Positions 26,642-35,703 are shown, numbered from the stretch's first letter. The stretch: 64,000 bases of DNA from an uncultured bacterium (GCA_902779645.1 CACZCH010000007.1:62001-126000), one strand, 5' to 3'. The notes: generated by a model from the letters alone, not told the origin. Numbers and translations are program-made.

Positions 26642-28081
26642 ATGACAACATTTATCATTGGGATTTTAATTCTATTTTTCGGATATATTTTTTATTCAAG
26701 ATTTGTGGAGAAAGTTTTTTCTCCTGACGACAGAGAAACTCCTGCGAACAGTCATAGCGACGGAGTTGATTTTGTTCCTATGTCCAAAAACAGAAATGCA
26801 CTTATTCATCTTTTGAATATAGCCGGCATGGGACCTATTATTGGTGCAATTCAGGGTATTTTGTTCGGTCCGATAGCATTTATTTTAATTCCTTTGGGGT
26901 GTATTTTTGCAGGCGGTGTTCACGATTATTTTGCCGGTATGCTTTCTATGAGAAACAAAGGCGCACAGATAACAGGGCTTATACATAAATATTTAGGGCA
27001 TAAAGCTTTTTATATTTTTATGGTTATTGTTTCCATAATGCTTCTTCTCCTTGCAACGGTTTTTGTTTATACGGCAGGAGATTTGTTTGTAGAGAGATTT
27101 TTTGGTGTTAAAGAATTTGTAATCTCAAATCCGCTTGTACTTGGGACTTATATTGTTATTCTTTCATATTTTATTCTTGCAACACTTTTTCCTATTGATA
27201 AAATTATCGGAAAATTTTATCCTATTTTAGGCTTAATGCTTATTCTCGGTACAGGCATGGTGTTAATCGGTTTTATGATAAAAGGTGTAAACCTGCAAAA
27301 CTTCCATCTTTCCAATTACAATATCCATCCTAAAAACTTACCTCTTATACCGATGTTTTTTATGACGGTTAGCTGCGGTTTGTTATCCGGTTTTCATTCA
27401 ACTCAGGCAACGATTATTTCAAGAACAGTTAACAGCGAAAAGGACGGAAGAGGAATATTCTACGGTATGATGTGTCTTGAATCTCTGATTGCAATAATTT
27501 GGGCTGCTGCTGCGATGGATGTATATTCTCTTAATCAAGTCCCGCAAAATATCATAGGTACGGTTAATGTTGTAAATATTATTGCAAACAAGTTTGTACC
27601 GCTGAACCTTGCGTTTCTTGTAACTTTGGCAATAATAATTCTTCCGATAACTTCCGGTGATACGGCTTTAAGAGGGCTTAGAATTACGATAGCAGATGCT
27701 CTTAATCTGGGTCAAAAAAAGATTGTAAACAGGTTAATAATAGTTATTCCGATTGTTCTTAGTGTTTTATCAATATTAATTTGGGCAAAAACAAACGCTG
27801 ACAGTTTTTCACTTATATGGAGATATTTTACTTTCTTTAATCAATTGATTGCAATTCCTACCCTTTTATGTGCAACCGTATTTCTGATTAAGGAAGGTAA
27901 AGGTAAAAAATCAATCATAACTTTAATACCTGCCCTGTTTTATGTATTTATTACAATGTCATTTATTTTCTCGGAAAAAATCGGGTTTAATCTTCCGCTA
28001 AAATATGCAGAAATTGCAGGTATCATAATAACTGCATCGGTATTAATTTATGTAATAAAAATAATTAAGAATAAAAATTAA
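26642..28081 (+). CDS. cstA: Carbon starvation protein A family transporter
   Basis: This integral membrane protein (479 residues, about 13-14 membrane segments) has the CstA hallmarks RNALIHLLNIAGMGPIIGAI and AGGVHDYFAGMLSMRNKG. Family members import peptides or pyruvate under carbon limitation. It is shorter than E. coli CstA (about 700), like many anaerobes' versions. TTAGGAGAG precedes ATG 26642. Its 3' end overlaps the convergent photolyase gene by 17 bp. Confidence 0.92.
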   Translation: MTTFIIGILILFFGYIFYSRFVEKVFSPDDRETPANSHSDGVDFVPMSKNRNALIHLLNIAGMGPIIGAIQGILFGPIAFILIPLGCIFAGGVHDYFAGMLSMRNKGAQITGLIHKYLGHKAFYIFMVIVSIMLLLLATVFVYTAGDLFVERFFGVKEFVISNPLVLGTYIVILSYFILATLFPIDKIIGKFYPILGLMLILGTGMVLIGFMIKGVNLQNFHLSNYNIHPKNLPLIPMFFMTVSCGLLSGFHSTQATIISRTVNSEKDGRGIFYGMMCLESLIAIIWAAAAMDVYSLNQVPQNIIGTVNVVNIIANKFVPLNLAFLVTLAIIILPITSGDTALRGLRITIADALNLGQKKIVNRLIIVIPIVLSVLSILIWAKTNADSFSLIWRYFTFFNQLIAIPTLLCATVFLIKEGKGKKSIITLIPALFYVFITMSFIFSEKIGFNLPLKYAEIAGIIITASVLIYVIKIIKNKN

Positions 28082-29330
28082 TATACTTTTCAATATCAAA
28101 TTTACGTTTGATTGAGTCATAGCTCATTCTTCTTATTTTGCCTGTAATAAACCAATTTCTGAAAGGCTTGTCGTGCAGTCCGCCTATTGACCATAAAATT
28201 CCTGTGTAACCGTTAGGGGAAGGTGCGTCAAAAGCGTATTTGTCATTTAAATAAATTGCAAAATCCAATGCTTGCTTGGGTGATTGAGCCCACTCCGCAA
28301 TCTTTTTAGCCCAGTACATTCTTAAATATCCGTGGATAACTCCTTCTTTTTTTAGCTGATTTTGCGCTGCATTCCACAGCCTGTCGTGAGTTTGTGAATT
28401 TTCCAGCTCCGATAAACTATATGTATAAGTTCTTAAATCAGTTTCGTGTGCGTTCAAACTTTCTCTTGCCCAATTGGGTACACAAGAAAAACTCTTGAAA
28501 TCTTCGCAAAAAAGACAAAAATTGTCTGCAAGCTCTTTTCTTACAATAATTTCTTCAAGAAAAACTTCTTTATTAATATCGTCAACACTGGATTTTATAA
28601 CTTCTATTGCGGTTCTTTGAGAAGATAAAAAACCTAAATTTAAATATTTTGAAAGTTCTGAAAGAACATTTTTCTCAAAATCATTCTTATATTTGGCATA
28701 ATCAGACAGTCTATTTTTTATAAAATCATCTAAAGCATAATCTGCTTCTGTTTTTTTATATGTTGAATTGTCAAACTCGGTTAAAAAATGTTCGATGTTA
28801 AGAAAAATTTTTCTTCTTATAGTACCAGCGCTGTATTCTTGTTTATCAGAAATAAATCTTGCGGGGATTATGTTATGCCCGTCAATTTCTACGATTTTTA
28901 CAGGCAGTTTTTTAAGTTCTTCTCTTTTTAAAATCGGATTAAAATCTATAATCAAAAGTCCGATTTTAAGCTTATTTAAATATTCATGAATATTGCCTTC
29001 AATAATATTGATATCAATACCTATTTCTAAAAACTGTTCTTTTGTTTGTAAAAGCTGTTTATTTATAAACTCTTGTTTAAGCTTAGACGAATATTTTTTT
29101 TGAGGGTGAATAATTTTGAGTTCGAGGTTTAATTCTTTTGATTTTTGTAATGCATAATTTAGCGCAAAATTGTCTTTTACTCTGATTTCTCTCTCGCATA
29201 AATATAGGATAATCCCGTCTTTTATTTGATTATTGTTGAGTTCATAAATTCTAAGCGGATTAATACTTTTTTCAACAGCAAAATCCGCCTGAATATATTT
29301 GAGCATAGTATATCTGATATTTCTTTGCAT
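28065..29330 (-). CDS. Class II CPD photolyase
   Basis: This FAD enzyme repairs cyclobutane pyrimidine dimers using light. The 421-residue protein has an N-terminal alpha/beta antenna-type domain (to about 160) and the class II C-terminal FAD domain with HDRLWNAAQNQL, GYLRMYWAKKI and APSPNGYTGILWSIGGLHD. That last segment and YWAKK are typical of class II rather than class I photolyases. A light-dependent enzyme is surprising if the organism is a gut fermenter. It overlaps cstA by 17 bp at the 3' ends. Confidence 0.88.
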   Translation of the reverse strand: MQRNIRYTMLKYIQADFAVEKSINPLRIYELNNNQIKDGIILYLCEREIRVKDNFALNYALQKSKELNLELKIIHPQKKYSSKLKQEFINKQLLQTKEQFLEIGIDINIIEGNIHEYLNKLKIGLLIIDFNPILKREELKKLPVKIVEIDGHNIIPARFISDKQEYSAGTIRRKIFLNIEHFLTEFDNSTYKKTEADYALDDFIKNRLSDYAKYKNDFEKNVLSELSKYLNLGFLSSQRTAIEVIKSSVDDINKEVFLEEIIVRKELADNFCLFCEDFKSFSCVPNWARESLNAHETDLRTYTYSLSELENSQTHDRLWNAAQNQLKKEGVIHGYLRMYWAKKIAEWAQSPKQALDFAIYLNDKYAFDAPSPNGYTGILWSIGGLHDKPFRNWFITGKIRRMSYDSIKRKFDIEKYINFYS

Positions 29331-29422
29331 TAACTAAGAATAAACTATATTAAAAAAAATAAAATAAACTTTAGATTATAAAAACTAGCAAATATATTTT
29401 TTAGAAGGTTTATGACTATTAT

Positions 29423-30193
29423 ATGAATATAAATTTACAAATACGTATAAATACGAATTTTAAAGCAGTGCCTTTAGCGAAGTATGGATATTTAAACAAT
29501 AAAACAAAGGATGTTGTTGTATATCAGCTGGAAAAAGGGGATATTGAGTATTTGAAAAATATTTCTGAAAACATTAAAAAATTTTATAAAAAATATGACA
29601 TTAATGATGATTCTACAAAACAAGTTGTTCAAGAGGCTTTTGATGCAGGTGTAGAGATATTATCAGAAACTAAATATAAAGAAGAAAAAGCATGTATAAT
29701 GCTTGCTATGTCGGGAGAGGATCCAAGTGCAATTTTGATTGGTAATACCTTAAAAATAGATAGAAACGGTAATTTTCACTATTCAAGCAGAAAAAATCAT
29801 TCAACTGATGAAACAGAACTGGATTGGCTTGCAACTTGGAACAAAAAAATATTGGGTGAAGGAAAAGTTCTAGTATGTGAATTTTTTCATTCTCTGTTAA
29901 AAGATGGTTTTAAGCAATGCTATGTCCGTTCGGAAATCCCAGAAAAATCTTTTGCCATGGAATTTTATAGAAAAATGGGATTTAAAAAGCTTTCTAATAA
30001 ACAAAGAAAAATTCAAAGAAAAAATGATAATAATTATGTAATAGGTAATTTTGATGCTCCAAAGGACATGATTATCCCGATGAAAATAACTACAAACGGT
30101 ATTCTTCGTTCTATAAAAAGACGAAGTAAAGAACTTATGCGCAAAGAATTTGAGCCATTTAGCATCGACTTACCAAAACTTGATTTAGAATAA
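29423..30193 (+). CDS. GNAT-like orphan protein with N-terminal FxG-type motif
   Basis: The central part of this 256-residue protein (about 85-195) reads like a GNAT acetyltransferase fold: strand ACIMLAMSGEDPSAILIGNTL, helix LLKDGFKQCYVRSEI, and a terminal FAMEFYRKMGFKKL typical of GNAT C-termini. The classical Q/R-x-x-G-x-G/A acetyl-CoA loop is not evident. The N-terminus contains INTNFKAVPLAKY, related to FxG motifs in other orphans of this window. The C-terminus is basic. AGAAGG is about 12 bases upstream. Function is inferred only. Confidence 0.5.
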   Translation: MNINLQIRINTNFKAVPLAKYGYLNNKTKDVVVYQLEKGDIEYLKNISENIKKFYKKYDINDDSTKQVVQEAFDAGVEILSETKYKEEKACIMLAMSGEDPSAILIGNTLKIDRNGNFHYSSRKNHSTDETELDWLATWNKKILGEGKVLVCEFFHSLLKDGFKQCYVRSEIPEKSFAMEFYRKMGFKKLSNKQRKIQRKNDNNYVIGNFDAPKDMIIPMKITTNGILRSIKRRSKELMRKEFEPFSIDLPKLDLE

Positions 30194-30198
30194 AAATT

Positions 30199-31167
30199 TT
30201 AAACTTCATTTTCTTTCAAAACATCTTTTAAAATTTCGGCTGATTGTTGAAGAAGTTTAATTTCTTCTTCGCTTAATTCTATGGGCACCAAAGTTTCAAC
30301 TCCATCTTTTCCTACGATTGCCGGCATGCTAAGTGACACTCCTTCAAGTCCGTATTCGCCGTTCATCATTGAAGAAACGGGGAGTATGGATTTTTCGTCC
30401 CTAATTATTGCTTCACAGATTCTTTTAACAGACATTGCTATACCGTAGTACGTTGCACGCTTTTTCGTGATAATTTCATAAGCGCTGTTCTTAACGTTTT
30501 CGGCGATTTGTTTCATAGCTTCTGTGTGATCAAGACAATACCCTCTCATTTCGCAAAATTTATCCAAAGAGACACCCGATATATTTACTCCTGACCAAGC
30601 CACAATTTCTGAATCTCCGTGTTCGCCTATAATAAATGAGTGAACACTTCTTGGGTCAACATTCAAATATTCTCCCAGTTCGTATTTCAGCCTTGCACTG
30701 TCGAGCACTGTACCTGAACCAAGAATTTTGTTTTTCTGCAGGCCGGAAAGCTTTAACGTAACTGTTGTAAGTATATCAACAGGATTTGATACAACAAGTA
30801 TGATACCGTCATATTGACGTTTTTTAATCTCAGGAATTATTGATTTAAATATTGAAATGTTTTTCTTAACCAAATCCAGCCTAGTTTCGCCTTCTTTTTG
30901 GCTAGCTCCTGCTGTAATAATTACAATTGAGGCATTTTTAATATCGTCATAGCTTCCCGCAAAAATTTTTATAGGCTTAGCAAAAGGTACTCCGTGACTT
31001 ATATCCAGTGCTTCTCCTTCTGCTCGGGCTCTATCGGAATCTATTAGAACCATCTCTGAAAACAGCCCCGATTGCATAATGCTGAATGCACACGCAGCTC
31101 CGACAAATCCGCAACCTATAATAGCAACTTTTCTTACATTAGTACAATTCAAACAATTTTTTTCCAC
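30199..31167 (-). CDS. ldh: L-lactate dehydrogenase
   Basis: The enzyme reduces pyruvate to L-lactate with NADH. The 322 residues have the Rossmann loop GCGFVG (18-23), the lactate-specific Gln in ASQKEGETRLDLV (malate dehydrogenases have Arg there), the DSARLKY segment and the catalytic His in GEHGDSEI. The first ten residues carry two Cys (CLNC) not usual in the family. It is convergent with the GNAT-like gene, 5 bases away. It implies fermentative lactate production. Confidence 0.95.
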   Translation of the reverse strand: MEKNCLNCTNVRKVAIIGCGFVGAACAFSIMQSGLFSEMVLIDSDRARAEGEALDISHGVPFAKPIKIFAGSYDDIKNASIVIITAGASQKEGETRLDLVKKNISIFKSIIPEIKKRQYDGIILVVSNPVDILTTVTLKLSGLQKNKILGSGTVLDSARLKYELGEYLNVDPRSVHSFIIGEHGDSEIVAWSGVNISGVSLDKFCEMRGYCLDHTEAMKQIAENVKNSAYEIITKKRATYYGIAMSVKRICEAIIRDEKSILPVSSMMNGEYGLEGVSLSMPAIVGKDGVETLVPIELSEEEIKLLQQSAEILKDVLKENEV

Positions 31168-31253
31168 AATTCACTCCTTGTTTTACAACTTTATTTTATA
31201 TTATATTTTTAAATAAATCATTCAATCAATTTTACTAATCTGATAAATAATAT

Positions 31254-31774
31254 ATGATTTCAAATCAATACCAAAATCGGACACAGTTTCAAGGGAACTT
31301 ATTAAAAGCAGGTATAAAATTGCCTCAAAAAAAATTCAATGAAGTAGCAAAAATATATGCGGAAAAAACAAACGGAATGTCTGATTTAATATTATTAGGC
31401 AGATTAGAACATAATGCGAAGGCCGTTTTTACCATTCAACCGATGCAATTATAAACGGAGAGGAGGTTGCAAGTATTGTCACAAAATCGTTAAAATCAAT
31501 GTTTAAAAATTTATCTCCTAAAAAAATTGCAGAAGAATTAGTAAACCTTACAAAAAAGTTTGACCCAAAAGATAAGGCAAACATTTTAAAAAGAGAAATT
31601 AATGACGCTCAAAGAAAACTTATAGGTTTAAAATTTAAATTGGAACACCTCTCAAAACCGGAAGATATAAAAATAGCTAAGGCTCTTATTGAAAGAATGG
31701 AAGCTTGTGTTTCTAAGAAAGAAAAACAATATAACAAAATTAAACCTAATAGTATATCAGATGAATGGTGTTAA
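31254..31774 (+). pseudogene. Orphan FxG-motif protein gene broken by a frameshift
   Basis: Two frames form one gene. Frame 1 from ATG 31254 reads MISNQYQNRTQFQGNLL to LGRLEHNAK, then ends at 31454. The next frame is open from 31415 and reads GRFYHSTDAIINGEEV, then SIVTKSLKSMFKNL and on to 31774. Adding one base near 31418-31422 restores a 173-residue protein with a helical, Lys-rich C-terminus. The N-terminal TQFQGN belongs to the FxG motif set. It may be a true mutation, a sequencing indel or recoding. The function is unknown. Confidence 0.7.
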
Positions 31775-31821
31775 AAGATTATACAATAAATTGTGGCATT
31801 AGTTTAATTAAACTTTTCATA

Positions 31822-33306
31822 TTACTTTATCGGCGGAACGATAAATATTGCAATTGTGTATTCTCTTGGTTTTCCGATATTTAAAGCATTGTTTACATAA
31901 AATTTGTAATGGAATGGTTCTATTATATAGTCTTCACCAAGATATGGACACGCTTGGCGGGTTTCTTGGATAACCTTATCAGGGTGTCTGTCAACAATAA
32001 TTGCGCCGGATTTTTTTAAATCGTCCTCGTCTATCCAAGGATTTTTGTATCCGAAAGTGTCCATAATATTAATCGGGTGAGTGTCTCCGTAAATTGATAT
32101 CGGGAAACTCCATTCAGAATCCCCGCCCACATATTTTAGCGGAGTTTCATACCTTTGAGCCCACATCTCTTTCATATCACTAAAAATATCCGTAACAGGG
32201 TATCTGCTTCTGTAATTCTTTTCTACGGTTAACATTGTGCCTAACGATAAGAAAATAATTAACATAACGGCATAAGCGGATTTTAGAATGAATTTGAACT
32301 CTTCTTTATCTGTTTTGGCAGGGAAAAAGTAAAAAAGCATTATACCCAACATATACCAGAATACATACCCCCAGCGAGGTCGAATGTCACTTCCGTAATA
32401 CAGGCCTATAACAGTATGTATAATACACGGTATAAAAGTCAGAATAAGCAAAAACCAGAATTGTTTTTTATCGTATTCTTGAATAAAATCCATTTTCTTT
32501 GCAAATTTCAATCTGTATAAACCGTAAATAACCAGCGTACCAATAATACACACCAACTGCATACCCAAAAACATCAGAGGAGACGTTAAGTGGTTGTATC
32601 CGTTTATTATATTCAGTTCTCTGTCATAATAAAGAATAGGGAAAAAGTCATATTTAATTAACCATAAAATATGCGGAGCAAATAATAAAAGCCCTATTAT
32701 TGCTGACAAATAGAAAAATTTATTCCTGTATGTACTCGGCTTAAATATTGCCGCCCAAATTGCCATACCAATTACAAGTAATATAGTTTGGTATTTATTA
32801 AGACAGCTTAAACCTACCAGAACTCCCATTTTAATCCAGTCAGAGCCTTTATTATCTTTCATGCAGTTATAAAAATAGTAAGTAATTGCAGGAAGTGTAA
32901 ACATTAAAACAACATCAGGATTAAAGCCATAATATCCTGTTATGTAACTGTAAATCCAGCACCCTTCAAGAACAATAACGGACAACATTGATTTATTTTC
33001 ATCTAAGAAATATCTTGCAAGCCTGTATGTATAAATGAATCCAGATACAATAAAGAATTGGCTTATAAAATAAATTGACCAATCCGCCTTAAACGGAATA
33101 TATGAAAAATACGTTATCCAAGCGGCAAGCGGAGGGTGTTTTGGAGAACCAAAGTCTAAAAGAGAGCCCCAATAAATGCCTTCCAAAGAATCAGCAGGTA
33201 AAACAGCTCTAATTAATGCTACTCCGAACCAAACTGCAAAGTGTACCAGAAGAAATGTATAAAACCATTTCTTTTCAGATTTTATATTATCAAAAAATTT
33301 TATCAT
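31822..33306 (-). CDS. GT39/ArnT-like membrane glycosyltransferase
   Basis: The protein has 494 residues from ATG 33306 (AGGAAAG 8 bases upstream). It has about 11 membrane segments and the PMT/ArnT-type first loop, with Asp51 and KHPPL (56-60) in LLDFGSPKHPPLAAW. Such enzymes transfer sugars from polyprenyl phosphate to lipids or proteins on the outer face of the inner membrane. The acceptor here is unknown. The open frame continues upstream through the tRNA-Val gene, but that part is not coding. It follows the tRNA by about 50 bases, with a terminator between. Confidence 0.82.
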   Translation of the reverse strand: MIKFFDNIKSEKKWFYTFLLVHFAVWFGVALIRAVLPADSLEGIYWGSLLDFGSPKHPPLAAWITYFSYIPFKADWSIYFISQFFIVSGFIYTYRLARYFLDENKSMLSVIVLEGCWIYSYITGYYGFNPDVVLMFTLPAITYYFYNCMKDNKGSDWIKMGVLVGLSCLNKYQTILLVIGMAIWAAIFKPSTYRNKFFYLSAIIGLLLFAPHILWLIKYDFFPILYYDRELNIINGYNHLTSPLMFLGMQLVCIIGTLVIYGLYRLKFAKKMDFIQEYDKKQFWFLLILTFIPCIIHTVIGLYYGSDIRPRWGYVFWYMLGIMLFYFFPAKTDKEEFKFILKSAYAVMLIIFLSLGTMLTVEKNYRSRYPVTDIFSDMKEMWAQRYETPLKYVGGDSEWSFPISIYGDTHPINIMDTFGYKNPWIDEDDLKKSGAIIVDRHPDKVIQETRQACPYLGEDYIIEPFHYKFYVNNALNIGKPREYTIAIFIVPPIK

Positions 33307-33324
33307 ATAGTCCGCTTTCCTAAT

Positions 33325-33352
33325 AAAAAAGAGCCTGTTACGGCTCTTTTTA
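33325..33352 (-). terminator. Terminator of tRNA-Val
   Basis: On the minus strand AAAAAGAGCC, a six-base loop and GGCTCTTTTTTAT form a canonical intrinsic terminator directly after the tRNA's CCA and 19 bases before the glycosyltransferase ATG. Confidence 0.8.
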
Positions 33353-33355
33353 TAA

Positions 33356-33431
33356 TGGTGGGCGTTAGAAGACTCGAACTTCTGACCCTCTCCTTGTAAG
33401 GGAGACGCTCTACCAACTGAGCTAAACGCCC
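33356..33431 (-). tRNA. tRNA-Val(UAC)
   Basis: The 76-base minus-strand cloverleaf has acceptor GGGCGTT/AACGCCC, D arm GCTC-AGTTGGTA-GAGC, anticodon arm TCTCC-CTTACAA-GGAGA with anticodon TAC (UAC, valine GUN codons), T arm AGAAG-TTCGAGT-CTTCT, discriminator A and an encoded CCA. All stems are fully paired. Confidence 0.97.
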
Positions 33432-33588
33432 ATTTCCCTTTCGGCATGATTAATGTTAAAACAAACAAAACAGATTGTCAAATTTTTATTTCAATCATAT
33501 AAATCAGCTAACAATAATATAACAGGAGTATTCAAAAAAACTTTTAAATTATGTACAATACTCATAACAGCAGAAAGGAGTTTTAATT

Positions 33589-34989
33589 ATGGAAATTAAA
33601 GTTGTTGAAAACACAATTGTAAAAGAAGCTGATATCCTTGTAGTAAACCAATTTGAAGGTGAAAAAACTACAAACGATTTAGCTAACAAGTATGCAGTTG
33701 AAGAAGATAATTTTAAGGGTAAATTTGGTGAAACATACTTATTGCCTACGTATGGGAATGCTCCATACAGAAAAGTTCTTGTTATAGGGTTCGGTAAAAA
33801 AGAAGAATTTTGCCCGAATAAACTCAGAGAAGCCGTTGCCAAAGCGATTAAAAAATGTTCTCAAATGGAAGCTAAAAAAGTCGCTTTTGATATTAAAGGA
33901 GTTGATTTTGACTACTCGGAACAATTAACAATGGGCGCATTTATCGCTGATTATAAGTTTGATAAATACAAATCAGAAAAGAAAGATAAACATATTCAAG
34001 AAGTATTTGTTCAAGCTGATGAAATGAAAGTCAGAAAGGCTGAAAAAATAGCAGCTGCAATGACTTTTGCCCGCAATCTTGCAAATGAACCGGCTCAATT
34101 TGCTACACCGACAGAGCTTGCTTCTATTGCTCAAGATTTCGGTTTGGAAACGAAAATTTATGATAGAGAAGAATGTGAAAAAATGGGCATGGGCGCATTC
34201 TTGGCTGTCGGAAGAGGAAGTGATGAAGAACCTAAATTCATCCACATGAAATATACTTGTGATAATCCAAAAAAACGTATCGCAATAATAGGTAAAGGTA
34301 TATGCTTTGATTCAGGCGGACTTGATATAAAACCTGCTTCATCAATGCTAACAATGAAAGATGATATGTCAGGTGCAGCGTGTATTCTCGGTGTAATGAG
34401 CATAATCAAAGAATTTAACCCGCAGGTAGAAGTTCATGGTATTATAGCAGCCTGCGAAAATATGCCGAGCGGTAAAGCTTATAAGCCTGGTGATATTCTA
34501 ACAGCTATGAACGGAAAAACAATAGAAATAGATAATACTGATGCCGAAGGAAGACTAACTCTTGCAGATGCACTTTGCTATGCTTGTGAGCTTAAAGTAG
34601 ACGAAGTTATTGACCTTGCTACACTCACAGGCGCTTGTATGGTAGCTTTAGGCTCACACGCAGCGGGTATTATGGGTAATGACGAAACCTTGGTTCATAA
34701 CCTTATTGATACAGCAAAAAGAAATGGTGAAAAATTCTGGGAACTTCCGCTTTGGGAAGAATATTTTGACAGCCTTAAATCGGAAGTTGCAGATATGAAA
34801 AACTCAGGTGCACGCTGGGGCGGTGCTTCTGCTGCAGGTGTGTTCTTACAAAAATTCGTAAAAGACGTAAAATGGGCGCATATTGATATAGCCGGTACTG
34901 CGTTCCTTGATAAACCTCAAAAAGAACTTATTGCAGGTGCTTCAGGCGCAGGTGTAAGAACTCTGTTAGGATATATTCTGGAACAATAA
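33589..34989 (+). CDS. pepA: Leucyl aminopeptidase (M17)
   Basis: This is a cytosolic hexameric metallo-aminopeptidase. The 466 residues have a variable N-terminal domain (1-160) and the M17 catalytic domain, with GKGICFDSGGLDIKP (metal-binding Lys and Asp) and NTDAEGRLTLADAL. The metal- and bicarbonate-site residues appear intact. AGAAAGGAG precedes ATG 33589. It is monocistronic, with a strong terminator at 35007-35042. Confidence 0.95.
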   Translation: MEIKVVENTIVKEADILVVNQFEGEKTTNDLANKYAVEEDNFKGKFGETYLLPTYGNAPYRKVLVIGFGKKEEFCPNKLREAVAKAIKKCSQMEAKKVAFDIKGVDFDYSEQLTMGAFIADYKFDKYKSEKKDKHIQEVFVQADEMKVRKAEKIAAAMTFARNLANEPAQFATPTELASIAQDFGLETKIYDREECEKMGMGAFLAVGRGSDEEPKFIHMKYTCDNPKKRIAIIGKGICFDSGGLDIKPASSMLTMKDDMSGAACILGVMSIIKEFNPQVEVHGIIAACENMPSGKAYKPGDILTAMNGKTIEIDNTDAEGRLTLADALCYACELKVDEVIDLATLTGACMVALGSHAAGIMGNDETLVHNLIDTAKRNGEKFWELPLWEEYFDSLKSEVADMKNSGARWGGASAAGVFLQKFVKDVKWAHIDIAGTAFLDKPQKELIAGASGAGVRTLLGYILEQ

Positions 34990-35006
34990 TAAACAGTATT
35001 TAATAG

Positions 35007-35042
35007 GTGGCGCAAACGGTTTTACCGTTTGCGCCACTTTTT
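35007..35042 (+). terminator. Terminator after pepA
   Basis: GTGGCGCAAACGGT (35007-35020), TTT, and ACCGTTTGCGCCAC (35024-35037) form a perfect 14-bp stem followed by six T. Confidence 0.9.
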
Positions 35043-35047
35043 GTTCG

Positions 35048-35374
35048 TCACGGATTTTTATTCAAACTCATACCTTCGCTTATCGGAAGCAAGACATTTG
35101 CTATTAATTGGTTAATTTTTTTTATGCCCTTAAGTATAATCTTTGTAGTTGATTTTGTATCATTATCCAATTTCTGCCAAAACTTTTTATTACCTTTTAT
35201 TATATTTATACTGTTTTCGAGAAACACAAATTTTGTATAGGCTTTTAATAAGATTTTTAATCCCTCCATCATAGTTTCACCAATAGCAACATTAATATCT
35301 TTATCTTGAAAATGTTTTTCAAAATATCTATTATTTGCTTTTTCTAACTCTTGTATAAATAATTCTTCATTCAT
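35048..35374 (-). CDS. Orphan protein divergent from an XRE regulator
   Basis: The 108-residue, mostly helical, Lys-rich protein starts at ATG 35374 (GGAAGTG 8 bases upstream); the longer frame would run through the promoters and is rejected. No family is recognised. It has an excellent promoter (TTGACT-N17-TATAAT) in which two near-identical operators overlap the -35 and the -10, so the adjacent XRE protein very probably controls it. It is not obviously a toxin: there is no RelE, HipA, ImmA or Zeta motif. Confidence 0.65.
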   Translation of the reverse strand: MNEELFIQELEKANNRYFEKHFQDKDINVAIGETMMEGLKILLKAYTKFVFLENSINIIKGNKKFWQKLDNDTKSTTKIILKGIKKINQLIANVLLPISEGMSLNKNP

Positions 35375-35398
35375 AGTTAAGCACTTCCATCTGATTTT

Positions 35399-35417
35399 AA
35401 TAAGACACAATCTTATT
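35399..35417. promoter_or_regulatory. Operator 1 of the XRE divergon
   Basis: AATAAG-ACACAAT-CTTATT is a 19-bp palindrome with 6-bp arms. It overlaps the -10 TATAAT (35420-35415, minus) of the 108-residue orphan gene. Confidence 0.75.
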
Positions 35418-35443
35418 ATATACAGTTGATGATAATAAGTCAA
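35415..35443 (-). promoter_or_regulatory. Promoter of the orphan gene in the XRE divergon
   Basis: Minus-strand TTGACT (35443-35438), a 17-base spacer and TATAAT (35420-35415). Both hexamers are covered by one or other operator palindrome. Confidence 0.75.
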
Positions 35444-35454
35444 TATCTTATTAT
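35426..35454 (+). promoter_or_regulatory. Promoter of the XRE gene, apparently leaderless
   Basis: TTGATG (35426-35431), 17 bases, TATTAT (35449-35454). The ATG at 35461 follows by 6 bases, with no ribosome-binding site. Operator 2 occupies the spacer, which predicts autorepression. Confidence 0.65.
35434..35452. promoter_or_regulatory. Operator 2 of the XRE divergon
   Basis: AATAAG-TCAATAT-CTTATT has the same 6-bp arms and 7-base centre as operator 1, 35 bases away centre to centre. It covers the -35 of the minus-strand promoter and the spacer and -10 edge of the plus-strand one. Confidence 0.75.
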
Positions 35455-35460
35455 AGTAGT

Positions 35461-35697
35461 ATGAATGATGACTATGGTGTGATAAGCGAGAAAATATCAA
35501 AAAAACTAAAACTTGAACGTAACAAAAGGGATTTGTCTCAGCAAGAATTGGCTATGCGTGCGGGTGTAGATAAGAATACAATATGGAAAATAGAGACAGG
35601 ACAAGTATCACCAACAATAATAACTTTAGAAAAAATTGCCAAGGCTTTGGAGATTGATTTTGCGACATTAACCGATGTTACAAAAGTTGATTTGTAA
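35461..35697 (+). CDS. XRE-family transcriptional regulator
   Basis: The 78-residue protein is a single helix-turn-helix domain of the Cro/C1 type, with LSQQELAMRAGVDKNTIWKIETGQVSPTIITLEKIAKALEI at about 25-66. It is the probable binder of the two AATAAG-N7-CTTATT operators upstream. The start at 35461 has no Shine-Dalgarno sequence. It is divergent from the 108-residue orphan. Confidence 0.9.
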   Translation: MNDDYGVISEKISKKLKLERNKRDLSQQELAMRAGVDKNTIWKIETGQVSPTIITLEKIAKALEIDFATLTDVTKVDL

Positions 35698-35703
35698 AAA
35701 TAT

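Noticed and set aside
30199..31167. Malate dehydrogenase instead of lactate dehydrogenase
   Set aside because: The substrate-specificity position is Gln (ASQKEGETR), not the Arg of malate dehydrogenases.
33304..33468. 54-codon N-terminal extension of the GT39 gene reading through tRNA-Val
   Set aside because: The extension is the translation of a perfect tRNA gene and its terminator. ATG 33306 has its own ribosome-binding site.
35048..35697. XRE divergon as a classical toxin-antitoxin pair
   Set aside because: The partner has no recognised toxin motif and the genes are divergent, not an operon. It is kept as an open question in the findings.
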